A stretch of 64,000 nucleotides of DNA. It comes from Streptomyces sp. NRRL S-1022. Its GTDB lineage: Bacteria > Actinomycetota > Actinomycetes > Streptomycetales > Streptomycetaceae. The notes under the pieces were generated by a model, which saw only the letters and a list, made by a program, of their open reading frames with translations, had not been told where the DNA came from and did not search any database. The stretch lies in the NCBI RefSeq assembly GCF_000720135.1, contig NZ_JOIU01000018.1, forward strand, positions 62,001-126,000, written 5' to 3'. The position numbers and the translations under genes were made by a program. This document shows, piece after piece, positions 30,476 to 40,021 of the stretch (the first letter of the stretch is position 1; each line of letters begins with the position of its first letter).

Positions 30476-30482
30476 GGGCGGC

Positions 30483-31457
30483 GTGCTGCTGGAAGTGCGG
30501 GACCTGTGGGTGGAGTTCCGGACCCGGGACGGGGTGGCGCACGCCGTCAACGGGGTGGATCTCGGGGTGGACGCGGGGGAGACCCTCGCCGTGCTCGGGG
30601 AGTCCGGCTCCGGGAAGTCGGTCACCGCGCAGGCGGTCATGGGCATCCTCGACACGCCCCCGGCCCGGATCACCGGCGGCGAGATCCTCTTCGACGGCCG
30701 GGACCTGCTGACGCTGAAGGGAGAGGAGCGGCGCAGGATCCGGGGCACCGGGATGGCGATGATCTTCCAGGACGCGCTGTCCGCCCTCAACCCCGTCATG
30801 ACCGTGGGCGACCAGCTGGGGGAGATGTTCGTCGTCCACCGGGGGACGTCGAGGAAGGACGCGCGGGCCAGGGCCGTCGAACTGATGGAGCGGGTGCGGA
30901 TCCCGGGCGCCGCCCAGCGGGTGCGGGACTACCCCCACCAGTTCTCCGGCGGGATGCGCCAGCGCATCATGATCGCCATGGCGCTGGCCCTGGAACCGGC
31001 ACTGATCATCGCCGACGAACCCACCACCGCCCTCGACGTCACGGTCCAGGCCCAGGTGATGGACCTGCTCGCGGAGCTGCGGCGCGAGTACGGCATGGGA
31101 CTCGTCCTCATCACCCACGACCTCGGCGTGGTCGCGGACGTGGCCGACCGGATCGCCGTGATGTACGCCGGGAGGATCGTCGAGTCCGCGCCCGTCCACG
31201 ACATCTACAAGGCGCCCGCCCACCCCTACACCCGGGGCCTGCTCGACTCCATCCCGCGCCTGGACCAGAAGGGCCGGCAGCTGTACGCCATCAAGGGGCA
31301 GCCGCCGAACCTCGCGCACATCCCGCCGGGCTGCTCCTTCCACCCGCGCTGTCCGATGGCCCGGGACGTGTGCCGCACCGAGGAGCCGCCGCTCCACGCG
31401 GTGTCCGACAGCCGGGGCAGCGCCTGCCACTTCTGGAGGGAGTGCCTGGATGGCTGA
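30483..31457 (+). CDS. Oligopeptide importer ATPase, OppD type (third Opp operon)
   Basis: 324 aa. Walker A GESGSGKS near residue 40, Q-loop [19 protein letters not shown], signature FSGGMRQR, Walker [14 protein letters not shown]-loop [14 protein letters not shown] and Cys-containing tail ([15 protein letters not shown]). GTG start 7 bp after the permease. Overlaps the next ATPase by 8 bp. Confidence 0.92.
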   Translation: MLLEVRDLWVEFRTRDGVAHAVNGVDLGVDAGETLAVLGESGSGKSVTAQAVMGILDTPPARITGGEILFDGRDLLTLKGEERRRIRGTGMAMIFQDALSALNPVMTVGDQLGEMFVVHRGTSRKDARARAVELMERVRIPGAAQRVRDYPHQFSGGMRQRIMIAMALALEPALIIADEPTTALDVTVQAQVMDLLAELRREYGMGLVLITHDLGVVADVADRIAVMYAGRIVESAPVHDIYKAPAHPYTRGLLDSIPRLDQKGRQLYAIKGQPPNLAHIPPGCSFHPRCPMARDVCRTEEPPLHAVSDSRGSACHFWRECLDG

Positions 31458-32475
31458 GCCGATCCTGGAGGTGAGCGGCCTCGTCAAGCACTACCCCCTC
31501 ACCCGGGGCGTCCTCTTCAAGAAGCAGACCGGCGCGGTGAAGGCGGTCGACGGTGTCGACTTCACCCTCGGCAGGGGCGAGACCCTCGGCATCGTCGGGG
31601 AGTCCGGCTGCGGCAAGTCGACGGTCGCGAAGCTGCTGTGCAACCTGGAGCGCCCGACCGCCGGCACCATCAGGTTCAAGGGCGAGGACATCACCCGGCT
31701 CTCCGGCAGGGCCCTCAAAGCGGTGCGCCGGAACATCCAGATGGTCTTCCAGGACCCCTACACCTCGCTCAACCCCCGGATGACGGTCGGCGACATCATC
31801 GGGGAGCCGTACGAGATCCACCCCGAGGTGGCCCCCAGGGGCGACCGCCGCCGCCGGGTGCGGGAACTGCTGGACGTGGTCGGCCTCGACCCGGAGTACG
31901 TCAACCGCTACCCGCACCAGTTCTCCGGCGGCCAGCGCCAGCGCATCGGCATCGCGAGGGGGCTGGCGCTGCGGCCCGAGATCATCGTCGCCGACGAGCC
32001 GGTGTCCGCGCTGGACGTCTCGGTCCAGGCCCAGGTGATCAACCTGCTGGACCGGCTCCAGGCGGAGTTCGACCTGTCGTACGTCTTCATCGCGCACGAC
32101 CTGTCCATCGTCCGGCACATCTCGGACCGGATCGCGGTGATGTACCTGGGCCGGATCGTGGAGACGGGCCGCGACAGCGAGATCTACGACCACCCGACCC
32201 ACCCCTACACCCAGGCCCTGCTCTCCGCCGTGCCCGTGCCCGACCCCGAGGCCCGCGAGCACCGTGAGCGGATCCTGCTGAGCGGCGACGTGCCCTCGCC
32301 GACCGGCATCCCCTCCGGCTGCCGCTTCCGCACCCGCTGCTGGAAGGCGCAGGAGCGCTGCGCCCGGGAGGTCCCGGCGCTCGCCGTCCCGGCCGTCTTC
32401 CGTGCCACCGCCGGCCCCGCGGCCCACGCCTCGGCGTGCCACTTCGCGGAGGAGAGGCAGGTCGTACCGCCGTAA
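31450..32475 (+). CDS. Oligopeptide importer ATPase, OppF type (third Opp operon)
   Basis: 341 aa. Walker [28 protein letters not shown], signature FSGGQRQR, Walker [14 protein letters not shown]-loop [14 protein letters not shown] and tail [15 protein letters not shown]. It shares the family core with the two other OppF proteins but does not take part in their near-identity, so the conversion event involved only the first two operons. Last gene of the operon; a hairpin follows at 32498. Confidence 0.92.
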   Translation: MAEPILEVSGLVKHYPLTRGVLFKKQTGAVKAVDGVDFTLGRGETLGIVGESGCGKSTVAKLLCNLERPTAGTIRFKGEDITRLSGRALKAVRRNIQMVFQDPYTSLNPRMTVGDIIGEPYEIHPEVAPRGDRRRRVRELLDVVGLDPEYVNRYPHQFSGGQRQRIGIARGLALRPEIIVADEPVSALDVSVQAQVINLLDRLQAEFDLSYVFIAHDLSIVRHISDRIAVMYLGRIVETGRDSEIYDHPTHPYTQALLSAVPVPDPEAREHRERILLSGDVPSPTGIPSGCRFRTRCWKAQERCAREVPALAVPAVFRATAGPAAHASACHFAEERQVVPP

Positions 32476-32497
32476 GGAACCGCGGTCCGACGGCAAC

Positions 32498-32525
32498 GGG
32501 CCGGGATGACATGGCATCCCGGCCC
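32498..32525. terminator. Bidirectional hairpin between third Opp operon and S9 peptidase
   Basis: GGGCCGGGATG (32498-32508) pairs perfectly with CATCCCGGCCC (32515-32525) around a 6-nt loop. It lies between convergent stops at 32475 and 32608 and could end both transcripts. No T-run. Confidence 0.75.
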
Positions 32526-32607
32526 GCTCACGGCACCCGCACGGCCGTACGCTGATCAGTCTTCCGTGTCCGTATATCGGTACCGCTTCCGTGAAGTTGC
32601 CTGCGTG

Positions 32608-34746
32608 TTAACGCAGTTCGTCCCCGGCCGGCCCGGCGAGGGAGCGCCGGAGGAAGTCCAGCTGGAGGAGGAGCAGGTTCTCGGCGACCGCCTCCTGCGG
32701 GGTCATGTGGGTCACCCCGGACAGCGGCAGCACCTCGTGCGGGCGGCCGGCGGCCAGCAGGGCGGAGGACAGGCGCAGCGAGTGGGCGACGACCACGTTG
32801 TCGTCCGCCAGCCCGTGGATGACCATCATCGGGCGGTGCGGCTCGGCCGGGTCGACCAGGCCGGCGTCGTCGATCACCGAGTTGCGCCGGTAGACCTCCG
32901 GCTGCTCGTTCGGGTCGCCGAGGTAGCGCTCCTGGTAGTGGGTGTCGTACAGCCGCAGGTCGGTGACCGGGGCGCCGACCACCGCCGCGTGGAAGACGTC
33001 GGGGCGGCGCAGCACCGCCAGCGCCGCCAGGTAGCCGCCGAAGGACCAGCCACGGATCGCCACCCGGTCCAGGTCCAGCGGGTACCGCTCGGCGAGCGCG
33101 TGCAGCGCGTCGACCTGGTCCTGGAGCGTGACGGCCGCCACGTCGTCCCGGATGGACTTCTCCCAGGCCGGCGAACGGCCCGGGGTGCCCCGGCCGTCGG
33201 CGACGATCACCGCGAAGCCCTGGTCGGCGAACCACTGGGAGGTCAGGTGGGCGTTGTGCGCGGCGGCCACCCGCTGGCCGTGCGGGCCGCCGTAGGGGTC
33301 CATGAGGACCGGCAGGGGAGTGTCACCGTGGTAGTCCCGTGGCATAAGCACGGCGCACGGAATTCGGCGTGCGCCCCCCTCCGTGAGGGTCACCCGGGGG
33401 GTCAAACCGGGATCTTCTGCGTACGAGCGGACAGTTGCCGTCGCTTTTCCGTCACACAGCACCTGGGCCCGGGTGCCCGGCCGGTCCAGCGCGGCGGACA
33501 CCAGAACCGTCACGCCCCCGGAGCGGACCGCCGTGTGCACACCGGGCTCCTGCGACACGCGTTCCACACCGAGCTCGTTCACGCGGTACACATGGACTTC
33601 GCCAATTTCCGGCGTCCCGGCCTCCGGACCGGAAGAGGCGGAAACCAGTACGTCCTCCGCGCCCACGTCCAGGACCGCCCGGATGTGCAACTGACCGCTG
33701 GTCAGCGGGCGTTCGCCGACGGTCAGGACCCGCGCGCCGGCCTCGTCCGCGATCCGGACAAGCTGCCCGGAAGGGCTCCAGCAGGGCACTCCGGCGAAAA
33801 GTTCCAGCCAAGTTGGATCTTCGTCGGCGTGCACCATGCGGGTGGCCCCGGAATCCGGGTCCACCGCCAGGAACAGCTGGCTGCGCTGGTCCCGCGCCTG
33901 TACCAGCAGCAGCGGCACACCCGCCTCTGACCAGTGCACACGCGCCAGGTACGGATAGCGGGACCGGTCCCATGCGACCTCCGTGCGCTCCCCGCCGAGG
34001 CCGATGACGAACAGACGTACGTCCGCGTTCGGGGTGCCCGCCGCGGGGTACCTGACGTTATTTGGCTCACGCTCCGGACGGGCCGGGTCCGCGATCCACC
34101 ACCGCTGCACCGGCGTGTCGTCCACGCGCGCCACGAGCAGCCGGTCCGACCCCGGCGCCCACCAGAACCCGCGCGAGCGTGCCATCTCCTCGGCCGCGAC
34201 GAACTCCGCGAGGCCGTAGGAGACGTCCGCCGCCTCCGGCTCGGCCAGCGCCCGGTCGCCGTCCCCCTCGGCACCCACCACCCTGAGCGCGCCTTGGGCC
34301 ACGTACGCGATGTGCCGTCCGTCGGGGGCCGGGCGGGGGTCGATCACCGGCCCGGGGACCGGCAGTTCGCGTGTCGTCCCGGTCCGCAGCTCCGCCGTGA
34401 AAAGCCGCCCTGACAAGGCGAAAGACGCCAACTCCAGGGCAGCGTCGGTGGCGTAGCCGACGATGCCGGCACCGCCCTCGCGGCTGCGCTCGCGGCGCGC
34501 CCGCTCCTCGGCGGACAGTTCCTCGGAGGCGCCCTGGAGGAGCGCGCGCGGGTCGGCCGCCGGGCGCTCGGTGCCCTCCGGAAGGTCCAGTACCCACAGG
34601 GAGTTGGCCCGGTCCGCGCCGGAGCCGGAACGCAGGAACGCGACACGCGAACCGTCGGGTGCCACGGTGAACGCACGCGGCGCGCCGAGCGTGAACCGCT
34701 GGGTCCGGGCGTGCCGACGGGGGAAGGAGTCAGCCTCGGTCGTCAT
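32608..34746 (-). CDS. S9 family prolyl oligopeptidase / dipeptidyl peptidase IV-like
   Basis: 712 aa with no signal peptide, so probably cytosolic. An N-terminal beta-propeller of the DPP IV type (about residues 40-450: FTVAPDGSRVAFLRS, SYGLAEFVAAEEMARSRGFW) is followed by an alpha/beta-hydrolase domain. The catalytic triad is readable: Ser in GWSFGGYLAA (about 569), Asp in HGLADDNVV (about 646) and His in GVTHMTPQEA (about 678). The Glu pair in EFVAAEEM is the DPP IV N-terminus-recognising motif, suggesting release of dipeptides. Next to three peptide importers, it could degrade imported oligopeptides. The ATG at 34746 has TATGGT six nt upstream and no Shine-Dalgarno. Confidence 0.9.
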   Translation of the reverse strand: MTTEADSFPRRHARTQRFTLGAPRAFTVAPDGSRVAFLRSGSGADRANSLWVLDLPEGTERPAADPRALLQGASEELSAEERARRERSREGGAGIVGYATDAALELASFALSGRLFTAELRTGTTRELPVPGPVIDPRPAPDGRHIAYVAQGALRVVGAEGDGDRALAEPEAADVSYGLAEFVAAEEMARSRGFWWAPGSDRLLVARVDDTPVQRWWIADPARPEREPNNVRYPAAGTPNADVRLFVIGLGGERTEVAWDRSRYPYLARVHWSEAGVPLLLVQARDQRSQLFLAVDPDSGATRMVHADEDPTWLELFAGVPCWSPSGQLVRIADEAGARVLTVGERPLTSGQLHIRAVLDVGAEDVLVSASSGPEAGTPEIGEVHVYRVNELGVERVSQEPGVHTAVRSGGVTVLVSAALDRPGTRAQVLCDGKATATVRSYAEDPGLTPRVTLTEGGARRIPCAVLMPRDYHGDTPLPVLMDPYGGPHGQRVAAAHNAHLTSQWFADQGFAVIVADGRGTPGRSPAWEKSIRDDVAAVTLQDQVDALHALAERYPLDLDRVAIRGWSFGGYLAALAVLRRPDVFHAAVVGAPVTDLRLYDTHYQERYLGDPNEQPEVYRRNSVIDDAGLVDPAEPHRPMMVIHGLADDNVVVAHSLRLSSALLAAGRPHEVLPLSGVTHMTPQEAVAENLLLLQLDFLRRSLAGPAGDELR

Positions 34747-34752
34747 ACCCCG

Positions 34753-34758
34753 ACCATA
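34753..34758 (-). promoter_or_regulatory. Candidate -10 (TATGGT) for leaderless start at 34746
   Basis: TATGGT on the minus strand, then CGGGGT (6 nt), then the ATG. Fits TANNNT and leaderless spacing. Confidence 0.45.
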
Positions 34759-34838
34759 TTGGCCATGCGCCCCCTTGTGCGGCTGTGCGCCGACCGATGC
34801 GCGAGTACGGATAGTTATGATCACTACCGCAGAGTGGG

Positions 34839-34844
34839 TATAAA
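34839..34844 (+). promoter_or_regulatory. Candidate -10 (TATAAA) upstream of small membrane protein
   Basis: TATAAA within the otherwise GC-rich 34747-34917 gap, 74 bp before the GTG at 34918. No confident -35. Confidence 0.35.
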
Positions 34845-34917
34845 CCCCTGGCATCTGCATGGATTTGCTCAACTGATCTAGAACCCGCGTCCCTGGGATC
34901 TTTGGAGGTGAGCCGCC

Positions 34918-35112
34918 GTGGCACTCTCGATTTCGGCGGTGGTGCTGCTGGCGATCATCGTCTTCCTGCTGATCAAGAAGTCAGGGCTGAAGGGCGGCCA
35001 CGCGGTCGTCTGCATGCTGCTCGGCTTCTACCTCGCCTCCTCGACGGTCGCTCCCACGATCAGCGAGCTGACGACCAACGTCGCCAGCATGATCGGCAGC
35101 ATCAAGTTCTGA
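34918..35112 (+). CDS. Small membrane protein with two transmembrane segments
   Basis: 64 aa. Helix 1 covers about residues 4-20 (SISAVVLLAIIVFLLIKK), helix 2 about 27-45 (HAVVCMLLGFYLASSTVA), with a short Lys/Gly loop between, and a polar C-terminus (ISELTTNVASMIGS). The GTG start has a good site, GGAGGTGAG, nine nt upstream. No family recognised with confidence; such small proteins are conserved at this place in streptomycetes as far as I recall. Lies 48 bp before mshB, which has its own putative promoter. Confidence 0.75.
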   Translation: MALSISAVVLLAIIVFLLIKKSGLKGGHAVVCMLLGFYLASSTVAPTISELTTNVASMIGSIKF

Positions 35113-35147
35113 CGGCCGCCGTCCCGGGTGCCGGCGCGGGGACCTCG

Positions 35148-35153
35148 TAGGGT
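35148..35153 (+). promoter_or_regulatory. Candidate -10 (TAGGGT) for leaderless mshB
   Basis: TAGGGT, 7 nt, then the mshB ATG at 35161. The same hexamer and spacing recur before dapE (48162-48167). Confidence 0.5.
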
Positions 35154-35160
35154 GGTTGCC

Positions 35161-36021
35161 ATGACGGAACTGCCCACCCGGCGTCTTCTCCTGGTGCACG
35201 CGCACCCGGACGACGAGTCGATCAACAACGGCGCGACCATGGCCAGGTACGCGGCCGAGGGTGCCCACGTCACCCTGGTCACCTGCACCCTGGGGGAGCG
35301 GGGCGAGGTCATCCCGGCGGAGCTGCGGCATCTGACGGGCCCGGCGCTGGGTGCGCACCGGCGCGGGGAGCTGGCCGCGGCCACGGCCGCGCTCGGGGTC
35401 CGGGACGTGCGGCTGCTCGGCGGGGCCGGGCGGTACGGCGACTCCGGGATGATGGGCCTGGCCGAGAACGCCGACCCCGGCTGCTTCTGGCAGGCCGACG
35501 TCGACGAGGCGGCCGGCCGGCTCGCCGAGGTGATCCTGGAGGTCCGCCCGCAGGTCCTCGTGACGTACGACGACAACGGCGGCTACGGGCACCCGGACCA
35601 CATCCAGGCCCACCGCGTCGCCATGCGCGCGGCCGACCTCGCGGCCGAACGCGGCCACCGTATCGCCAAGGTGTACTGGAACCGCGTCCCGCGCTCCGTC
35701 GCCGACGCCGCCTTCGCCCGCCTCCAGGACGAACTGTCCGCACTGCCGTTCGACAAGAGCGCCTCCGTGGACGACGTACCCGGCGTGGTGGACGACGCAC
35801 GGATCACCACCGCGGTCGACGGCACCCCGTACGCAGCCGCCAAGGCCGCCGCGATGCGCGCCCACGCCACCCAGATCGAGGTGGCCGAGGGCTGCTTCGC
35901 GCTCTCCAACGCGCTCGCCCAGCCGCTGTTCACCACCGAGTACTACGAGCTGGTGCGCGGCTCCGGACAGCCCGGCGAGACCGACCTGTTCGCCGGCCTC
36001 GGCCCCGGGGAGGCGTCATGA
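35161..36021 (+). CDS. mshB: Mycothiol biosynthesis deacetylase MshB
   Basis: 286 aa zinc enzyme that deacetylates GlcNAc-inositol to GlcN-inositol in mycothiol synthesis, the main low-molecular-weight thiol of actinobacteria. Motifs of the PIG-L/LmbE family: [17 protein letters not shown] (metal-binding His, Asp, Asp; about residues 12-28) and [14 protein letters not shown] (about 141-154, metal His). Length and the C-terminal TEYYELVRG fit MshB more than the related conjugate amidase Mca. Position next to a coupled integral membrane gene matches M. tuberculosis Rv1170-Rv1171. The stop overlaps the next start as ATGA. Confidence 0.93.
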   Translation: MTELPTRRLLLVHAHPDDESINNGATMARYAAEGAHVTLVTCTLGERGEVIPAELRHLTGPALGAHRRGELAAATAALGVRDVRLLGGAGRYGDSGMMGLAENADPGCFWQADVDEAAGRLAEVILEVRPQVLVTYDDNGGYGHPDHIQAHRVAMRAADLAAERGHRIAKVYWNRVPRSVADAAFARLQDELSALPFDKSASVDDVPGVVDDARITTAVDGTPYAAAKAAAMRAHATQIEVAEGCFALSNALAQPLFTTEYYELVRGSGQPGETDLFAGLGPGEAS

Positions 36022-36434
36022 GCGCCGGCGGGAACGGCCCCCTGCTGGCCCAGCCGCTGCGCCCGCCCTCCGCCGGCCGGGCCGCCGCCCTCGCCGGCCT
36101 GTTCCTGCTTGGCGCGCTCGTGGGCCTCGCCGGTGCCCTGGTGCAGGCCGGCTGGTTCCCCGGCGGGCTGCTGCTCGCCCTCGCCGGCGCCGCCGGGCTC
36201 TTCCTCGGCGGCGCGTACGCCACCCGGGGCCGGGGCGGGGCGGTTGCGCCGGCGGCGGGCTGGATCGTCGCCGTCGTCCTGCTCACCACCACACGGCCCG
36301 AGGGCGACTTCCTGTTCGGCGCGGGCGGCGGTTCCTACCTCTTCCTGCTCGGCGGCATGGCCCTCGCTGTGATCTGCGCCACCGTCGGCGCCGGGCGGCA
36401 ACCTCGCGGCGGCGCCGCCCGACTTGGGAAATGA
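36018..36434 (+). CDS. Integral membrane protein coupled to mshB (Rv1171-like, DUF6113-like)
   Basis: 138 aa with four hydrophobic segments ([71 protein letters not shown]). [14 protein letters not shown] is a polar loop between helices 3 and 4. The ATGA overlap with mshB implies coupled translation; the pairing is the same as mshB-Rv1171 in M. tuberculosis. Function unknown. The DUF6113 label is from memory. Confidence 0.75.
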   Translation: MSAGGNGPLLAQPLRPPSAGRAAALAGLFLLGALVGLAGALVQAGWFPGGLLLALAGAAGLFLGGAYATRGRGGAVAPAAGWIVAVVLLTTTRPEGDFLFGAGGGSYLFLLGGMALAVICATVGAGRQPRGGAARLGK

Positions 36435-36591
36435 CGTACCACTTCGCCGTGCGGCGCGCGTGCGAGTCCGGTGTGGGTTTCCTCGGCGGTCATGGGATAA
36501 GCGCCAGAAGTGGCCAGTATGGTGGTGCGCGCCGCCGAGCCGCCCGCAGTGAGGTCGTCACGGGCGGTGGAGCCAACCGGGAGAACCTGCC

Positions 36592-38955
36592 TTGAGTCGT
36601 GAAACTGACACTCCGTCCTCCGGGCCCGACGGGCGCGGCGGAGCCGCATACCCCTCCGGCACGCCGCCGTACGGGACCCCCATGGTTTCCGACGACGCTG
36701 CGGGCGCGGGCCGTTCGGGCTCGCGACCGGAGGAGAAGAAGACCGAGACCACGCTGACGACCCGGATCCGGATCAACATCCCCGGCTCCCGGCCCATCCC
36801 GCCGGTCGTCATGCGCAAGCCCGTCGGGGACGGCGAGGGCTCCGGGAACGAGGCGCCCGCCGCCGAGCCGCGGCCCGCCGCCGACCGGACGCCCACCGCT
36901 TCCGCCCCCGCCGGGGCCCCGGCCGAGCCCGCGGCCCCGGCGGAGGAGAAGACCAGCGACTGGTTCGCGCCCCGCAAGTCCTCGGCCTCCAAGGGCGGTC
37001 CGGGCGGCGACGGCACGAACGGCGCCGGGATCCCCGGCGGTTCCGCCGCCCCTGCCGCCTCCACCGGCACGCCCGGCGGCCGTACGGGTGGTCCGGCGGC
37101 GTCCGGTGCGGCCGGTACCACCGGCGCACGCCCCGGCAGCGGCCGTCCCGGCGCAGTGGTCGGCTCCATGAGCGTGGGCGGCTCCCGCCCCGGCGGGACC
37201 AACGGCAAGGGCCTGCCCGGCGCCACCGGCGGCCCCGTCGCCCCGGGCCACGGCGGCGGCACCGGATCCTTCGACGTCACCGAGGCGCTGAACGCGGGCC
37301 CGCTGGGCGCGGGAGCCCGCCCCGGCCCCGGCGAGCCCCGCCGGGACGGCCTGCCGTACTTCGCGGACCAGGCGGACCGCACGGACCGCCCCGGCGACAC
37401 CGGACCGGACGGCTTCGGTACCGGCCCGGCCGGCGCCGGCGGCCAGGGCTCCGGCGCGACCGCGGCCCACGGGCACGACGGCTACGGCGGTACGGCGGGC
37501 GGTGCCCACGGGCACGGCGGCGCCAGCGGCTACAACGGGCCCGGCGGCCAAGGCGGTCCCGGCGGCCCGCAGGGCCCGGCCGGCCCCACCAGCGGCCCGG
37601 TCACCGGCGACGGCACCCTCGCCCCGCGGGCCGCGGGCGGCCCCGGCGCGGGGCCGGGTGAGCCCTTCGACGGCCCCTCCGGCGCCGGTTACGGCACCCC
37701 GCCCGGCCGCAGCGCGCTCGCCGGCCTCGACGGCTCCGGCGCTCCGGCGGCCCGTCCCGCCGGACCCGGCGGCGGGTTCGGTGACGACACCGCGATCCTC
37801 ACCCCGCAGAAGCCGGCCCCGGAACCGGGCACGCCCGGCTACCGCTCCCCGGCCGCCGAGAACGTCTCCGGACACACCGTCACCAGCGGCATCCCGGTCG
37901 TCCCGAGCGCCGGGAAGGCCCCGTTCGGCACCCACCCCGACGGCCCGGCGGCGCCCGCCGCGCCCAAGCCGCAGCAGCCGGCCGCGCCCAAGGCGGCGGG
38001 CAAGCCGAAGAAGAAGGGCCGCAGCAAGCTGATGCTGCTCGCCGTCGGCGTGGTCGTCGTCGCCGGCGGTGCCTACGGCGCCGGCCTGCTGATGAACCAC
38101 ACCGACGTGCCCAAGGGCACCACCGTGCTCGGTGTCGACATCGGCGGCGGCACCCGCGACGACGCCGTCAAGAAGCTGGACGACGCCTTCGGCAGCCGGG
38201 TGAACAAGCCGCTGAAGCTGTCCGTGGGCGGCAACACGGTCACCCTGACGCCGGAGAACGCGGGGCTGCAGTTCGACTACCAGGCCACCGTGAGCGATGC
38301 CGCGAAGAGCGACTACAACCCGGTGCACGTGGTCGGCTCCCTCTTCGGGCAGAAGCGCGTGGTCCAGCCGGTCATGCCGGTGGACGAGGAGAAGCTGCAG
38401 GCCGCGCTCCAGCAGGCCGGCGGCGGCTCGGGATCGGTCACGGACGGCACCATCAAGTTCGAGTCCGGCAAGGCCGTGGCCGTCTACGGCAAGGCGGGCA
38501 AGGCCATCGACGCCGGCCGCTCGACCAACGCGGTCGAACAGGCCTACCGCACCCTGGTGGAGCAGGGCGCCGCGCCCGCGGTCGCCGTGCCGACCGCCAC
38601 CAGGCAGCCGACGGTGTCGAACGCCGAGGTCGACCGGATGATGAAGGACTTCGCGAAGCCCGCGATGTCCGGCCTGGTCCGGGTGCAGACCGACGCGGCG
38701 CACAGCATCCCGTTCGGCCCGGTCTCGCTGCCGAAGATCATCAGCTTCAAGGCGGTCGACGGCAAGCTCGTGGACACGTACGACCTCAAGGCGCTCAAGG
38801 ACGCGTACGGCAGCACCTTCGACGGGGTGCAGGTCCAGACCGCGACCGGGAAGCGGGGTGTGCTGCCGCAGGACGTCGTCGCCGCTCTGCGCAAGGCGCT
38901 GCGCGGCAGGACGGCCGCGGAGCGCGTCGGGGTCGTCGACACCAACCCCGGCTAG
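36592..38955 (+). CDS. Membrane-anchored envelope protein with PG_binding_4-like exported domain
   Basis: 787 aa. Residues 1-470 are low-complexity Gly/Pro/Ala/Thr sequence with no fold apparent, on the cytoplasmic side. A Lys/Arg cluster (KPKKKGRSK) precedes one helix (MLLAVGVVVVAGGAYGAGLL, about 480-500). The exported 285 residues begin with GTTVLGVDIGGGTRDDAVKKL, typical of the PG_binding_4 repeat found beside VanW domains, in two copies (second near 600-700). No VanW or transpeptidase catalytic domain follows. The start is TTG at 36592 with GGGAGA upstream; no ATG or GTG is available nearby. Possibly senses or binds the wall. TATGGT at 36517-36522 may be its -10. Confidence 0.75.
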   Translation: MSRETDTPSSGPDGRGGAAYPSGTPPYGTPMVSDDAAGAGRSGSRPEEKKTETTLTTRIRINIPGSRPIPPVVMRKPVGDGEGSGNEAPAAEPRPAADRTPTASAPAGAPAEPAAPAEEKTSDWFAPRKSSASKGGPGGDGTNGAGIPGGSAAPAASTGTPGGRTGGPAASGAAGTTGARPGSGRPGAVVGSMSVGGSRPGGTNGKGLPGATGGPVAPGHGGGTGSFDVTEALNAGPLGAGARPGPGEPRRDGLPYFADQADRTDRPGDTGPDGFGTGPAGAGGQGSGATAAHGHDGYGGTAGGAHGHGGASGYNGPGGQGGPGGPQGPAGPTSGPVTGDGTLAPRAAGGPGAGPGEPFDGPSGAGYGTPPGRSALAGLDGSGAPAARPAGPGGGFGDDTAILTPQKPAPEPGTPGYRSPAAENVSGHTVTSGIPVVPSAGKAPFGTHPDGPAAPAAPKPQQPAAPKAAGKPKKKGRSKLMLLAVGVVVVAGGAYGAGLLMNHTDVPKGTTVLGVDIGGGTRDDAVKKLDDAFGSRVNKPLKLSVGGNTVTLTPENAGLQFDYQATVSDAAKSDYNPVHVVGSLFGQKRVVQPVMPVDEEKLQAALQQAGGGSGSVTDGTIKFESGKAVAVYGKAGKAIDAGRSTNAVEQAYRTLVEQGAAPAVAVPTATRQPTVSNAEVDRMMKDFAKPAMSGLVRVQTDAAHSIPFGPVSLPKIISFKAVDGKLVDTYDLKALKDAYGSTFDGVQVQTATGKRGVLPQDVVAALRKALRGRTAAERVGVVDTNPG

Positions 38956-38966
38956 CCGGTCGTTCC

Positions 38967-39000
38967 CGAGGGGGCGCCCTTCCCGGAGGGCGCCCCCTCG
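38967..39000 (+). terminator. Intrinsic-type terminator after envelope protein gene
   Basis: CGAGGGGGCGCCC (38967-38979) pairs perfectly with GGGCGCCCCCTCG (38988-39000) around an 8-nt loop; two more pairs extend it. No T-run. Confidence 0.8.
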
Positions 39001-39021
39001 GGCGCGTGTCACCCGTTCCGC

Positions 39022-39035
39022 ATGACATCTGTCAT
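39022..39035. promoter_or_regulatory. Palindrome ATGACA-TC-TGTCAT, candidate operator
   Basis: Perfect 6-bp arms around TC, 59 bp before the ATG of the ABC transporter that starts a transporter/two-component operon. A natural candidate for binding by the operon's own NarL-type response regulator. Confidence 0.5.
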
Positions 39036-39094
39036 CCGGCACCCAGGACCGCCGACACTGCCGCGGCCGGTGCCCTTGCGGCCAGCATGGACGC

Positions 39095-40021
39095 ATGACG
39101 ACGACAGCGGCGCCCGCCACCACCCCGGTGGTCGGGTTCGACCAGGTGACCAAGACGTACGGGAGCGTGCGGGCCGTCGACGGCCTCTCGCTCCGGCTGT
39201 ACCCGGGCGAGACCGTCGCCCTCCTCGGCCCGAACGGGGCCGGCAAGTCCACCACCCTGGACCTGCTCCTCGGGCTCAAGCACGCCGACAGCGGCACGGT
39301 GAGCCTGTTCGGCACCGGCCCGCGCGAGGCGATCGTCGCCGGCCGGGTCGGCGCCATGCTGCAGAGCGGCGGTCTGATGGACGAGGTCACCGTCGCCGAA
39401 CTGGTGAAACTGGCCTGCTCGCTGCACCCCCGGCCGTACCGCCCGGCCGACGTGATCGCCCGGGCCGGCATCGCGCAGATCGCCGACCGCAAGGTCAACA
39501 AGCTCTCCGGTGGCCAGGCCCAGCGGGTCCGGTTCGCCCTGGCCACGGCTGGCGACAGCGACCTGATCATCCTGGACGAGCCGACCACCGGCATGGACGT
39601 CTCCGCCCGCCAGGCCTTCTGGGCCACCATGCGGGAACAGGCCGACCAGGGCCGTACGGTCCTGTTCGCCACCCACTACCTGGAAGAGGCCGACGCCATC
39701 GCCGACCGGGTGCTGGTGCTGCACCGGGGCCGGCTGCTCGCCGACGGCACCGCGGCCGAGATCAAGGCCAAGGCGGGCGCGCGGCGGATCTCCTTCGACC
39801 TGGAGGGCGGGATCGAGGAGGGCCCCCTGCGCGGCCTGCCGTTCCTCACCTCCCTGGACGTGTCCGGCCAGACCGTCCGCATCCAGTCCTCCGACGCCGA
39901 CGCCACCGTCCACGCCCTGTACGGCCTCGGCGTGTACCCCCGCAACCTGGAAGTCGCCGGCCTCGGCCTGGAGCAGGCCTTCGTCGCCATCACCGAGGCC
40001 GAGGAGGCCAAGCAGTCGTGA
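39095..40021 (+). CDS. ABC-2 type transporter ATPase
   Basis: 308 aa. Walker A GPNGAGKST (about residue 47), signature LSGGQAQRV, Walker B LIILDEPTTGMD and H-loop FATHYLEEADAIAD, then an accessory C-terminal domain of about 80 aa (ISFDLEGGIEEG). DrrA-like exporters carry this layout. First gene of a tight four-gene set with permease, histidine kinase and response regulator; substrates for such sets include antibiotics or lipids. Its stop overlaps the permease start. Confidence 0.92.
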   Translation: MTTTAAPATTPVVGFDQVTKTYGSVRAVDGLSLRLYPGETVALLGPNGAGKSTTLDLLLGLKHADSGTVSLFGTGPREAIVAGRVGAMLQSGGLMDEVTVAELVKLACSLHPRPYRPADVIARAGIAQIADRKVNKLSGGQAQRVRFALATAGDSDLIILDEPTTGMDVSARQAFWATMREQADQGRTVLFATHYLEEADAIADRVLVLHRGRLLADGTAAEIKAKAGARRISFDLEGGIEEGPLRGLPFLTSLDVSGQTVRIQSSDADATVHALYGLGVYPRNLEVAGLGLEQAFVAITEAEEAKQS

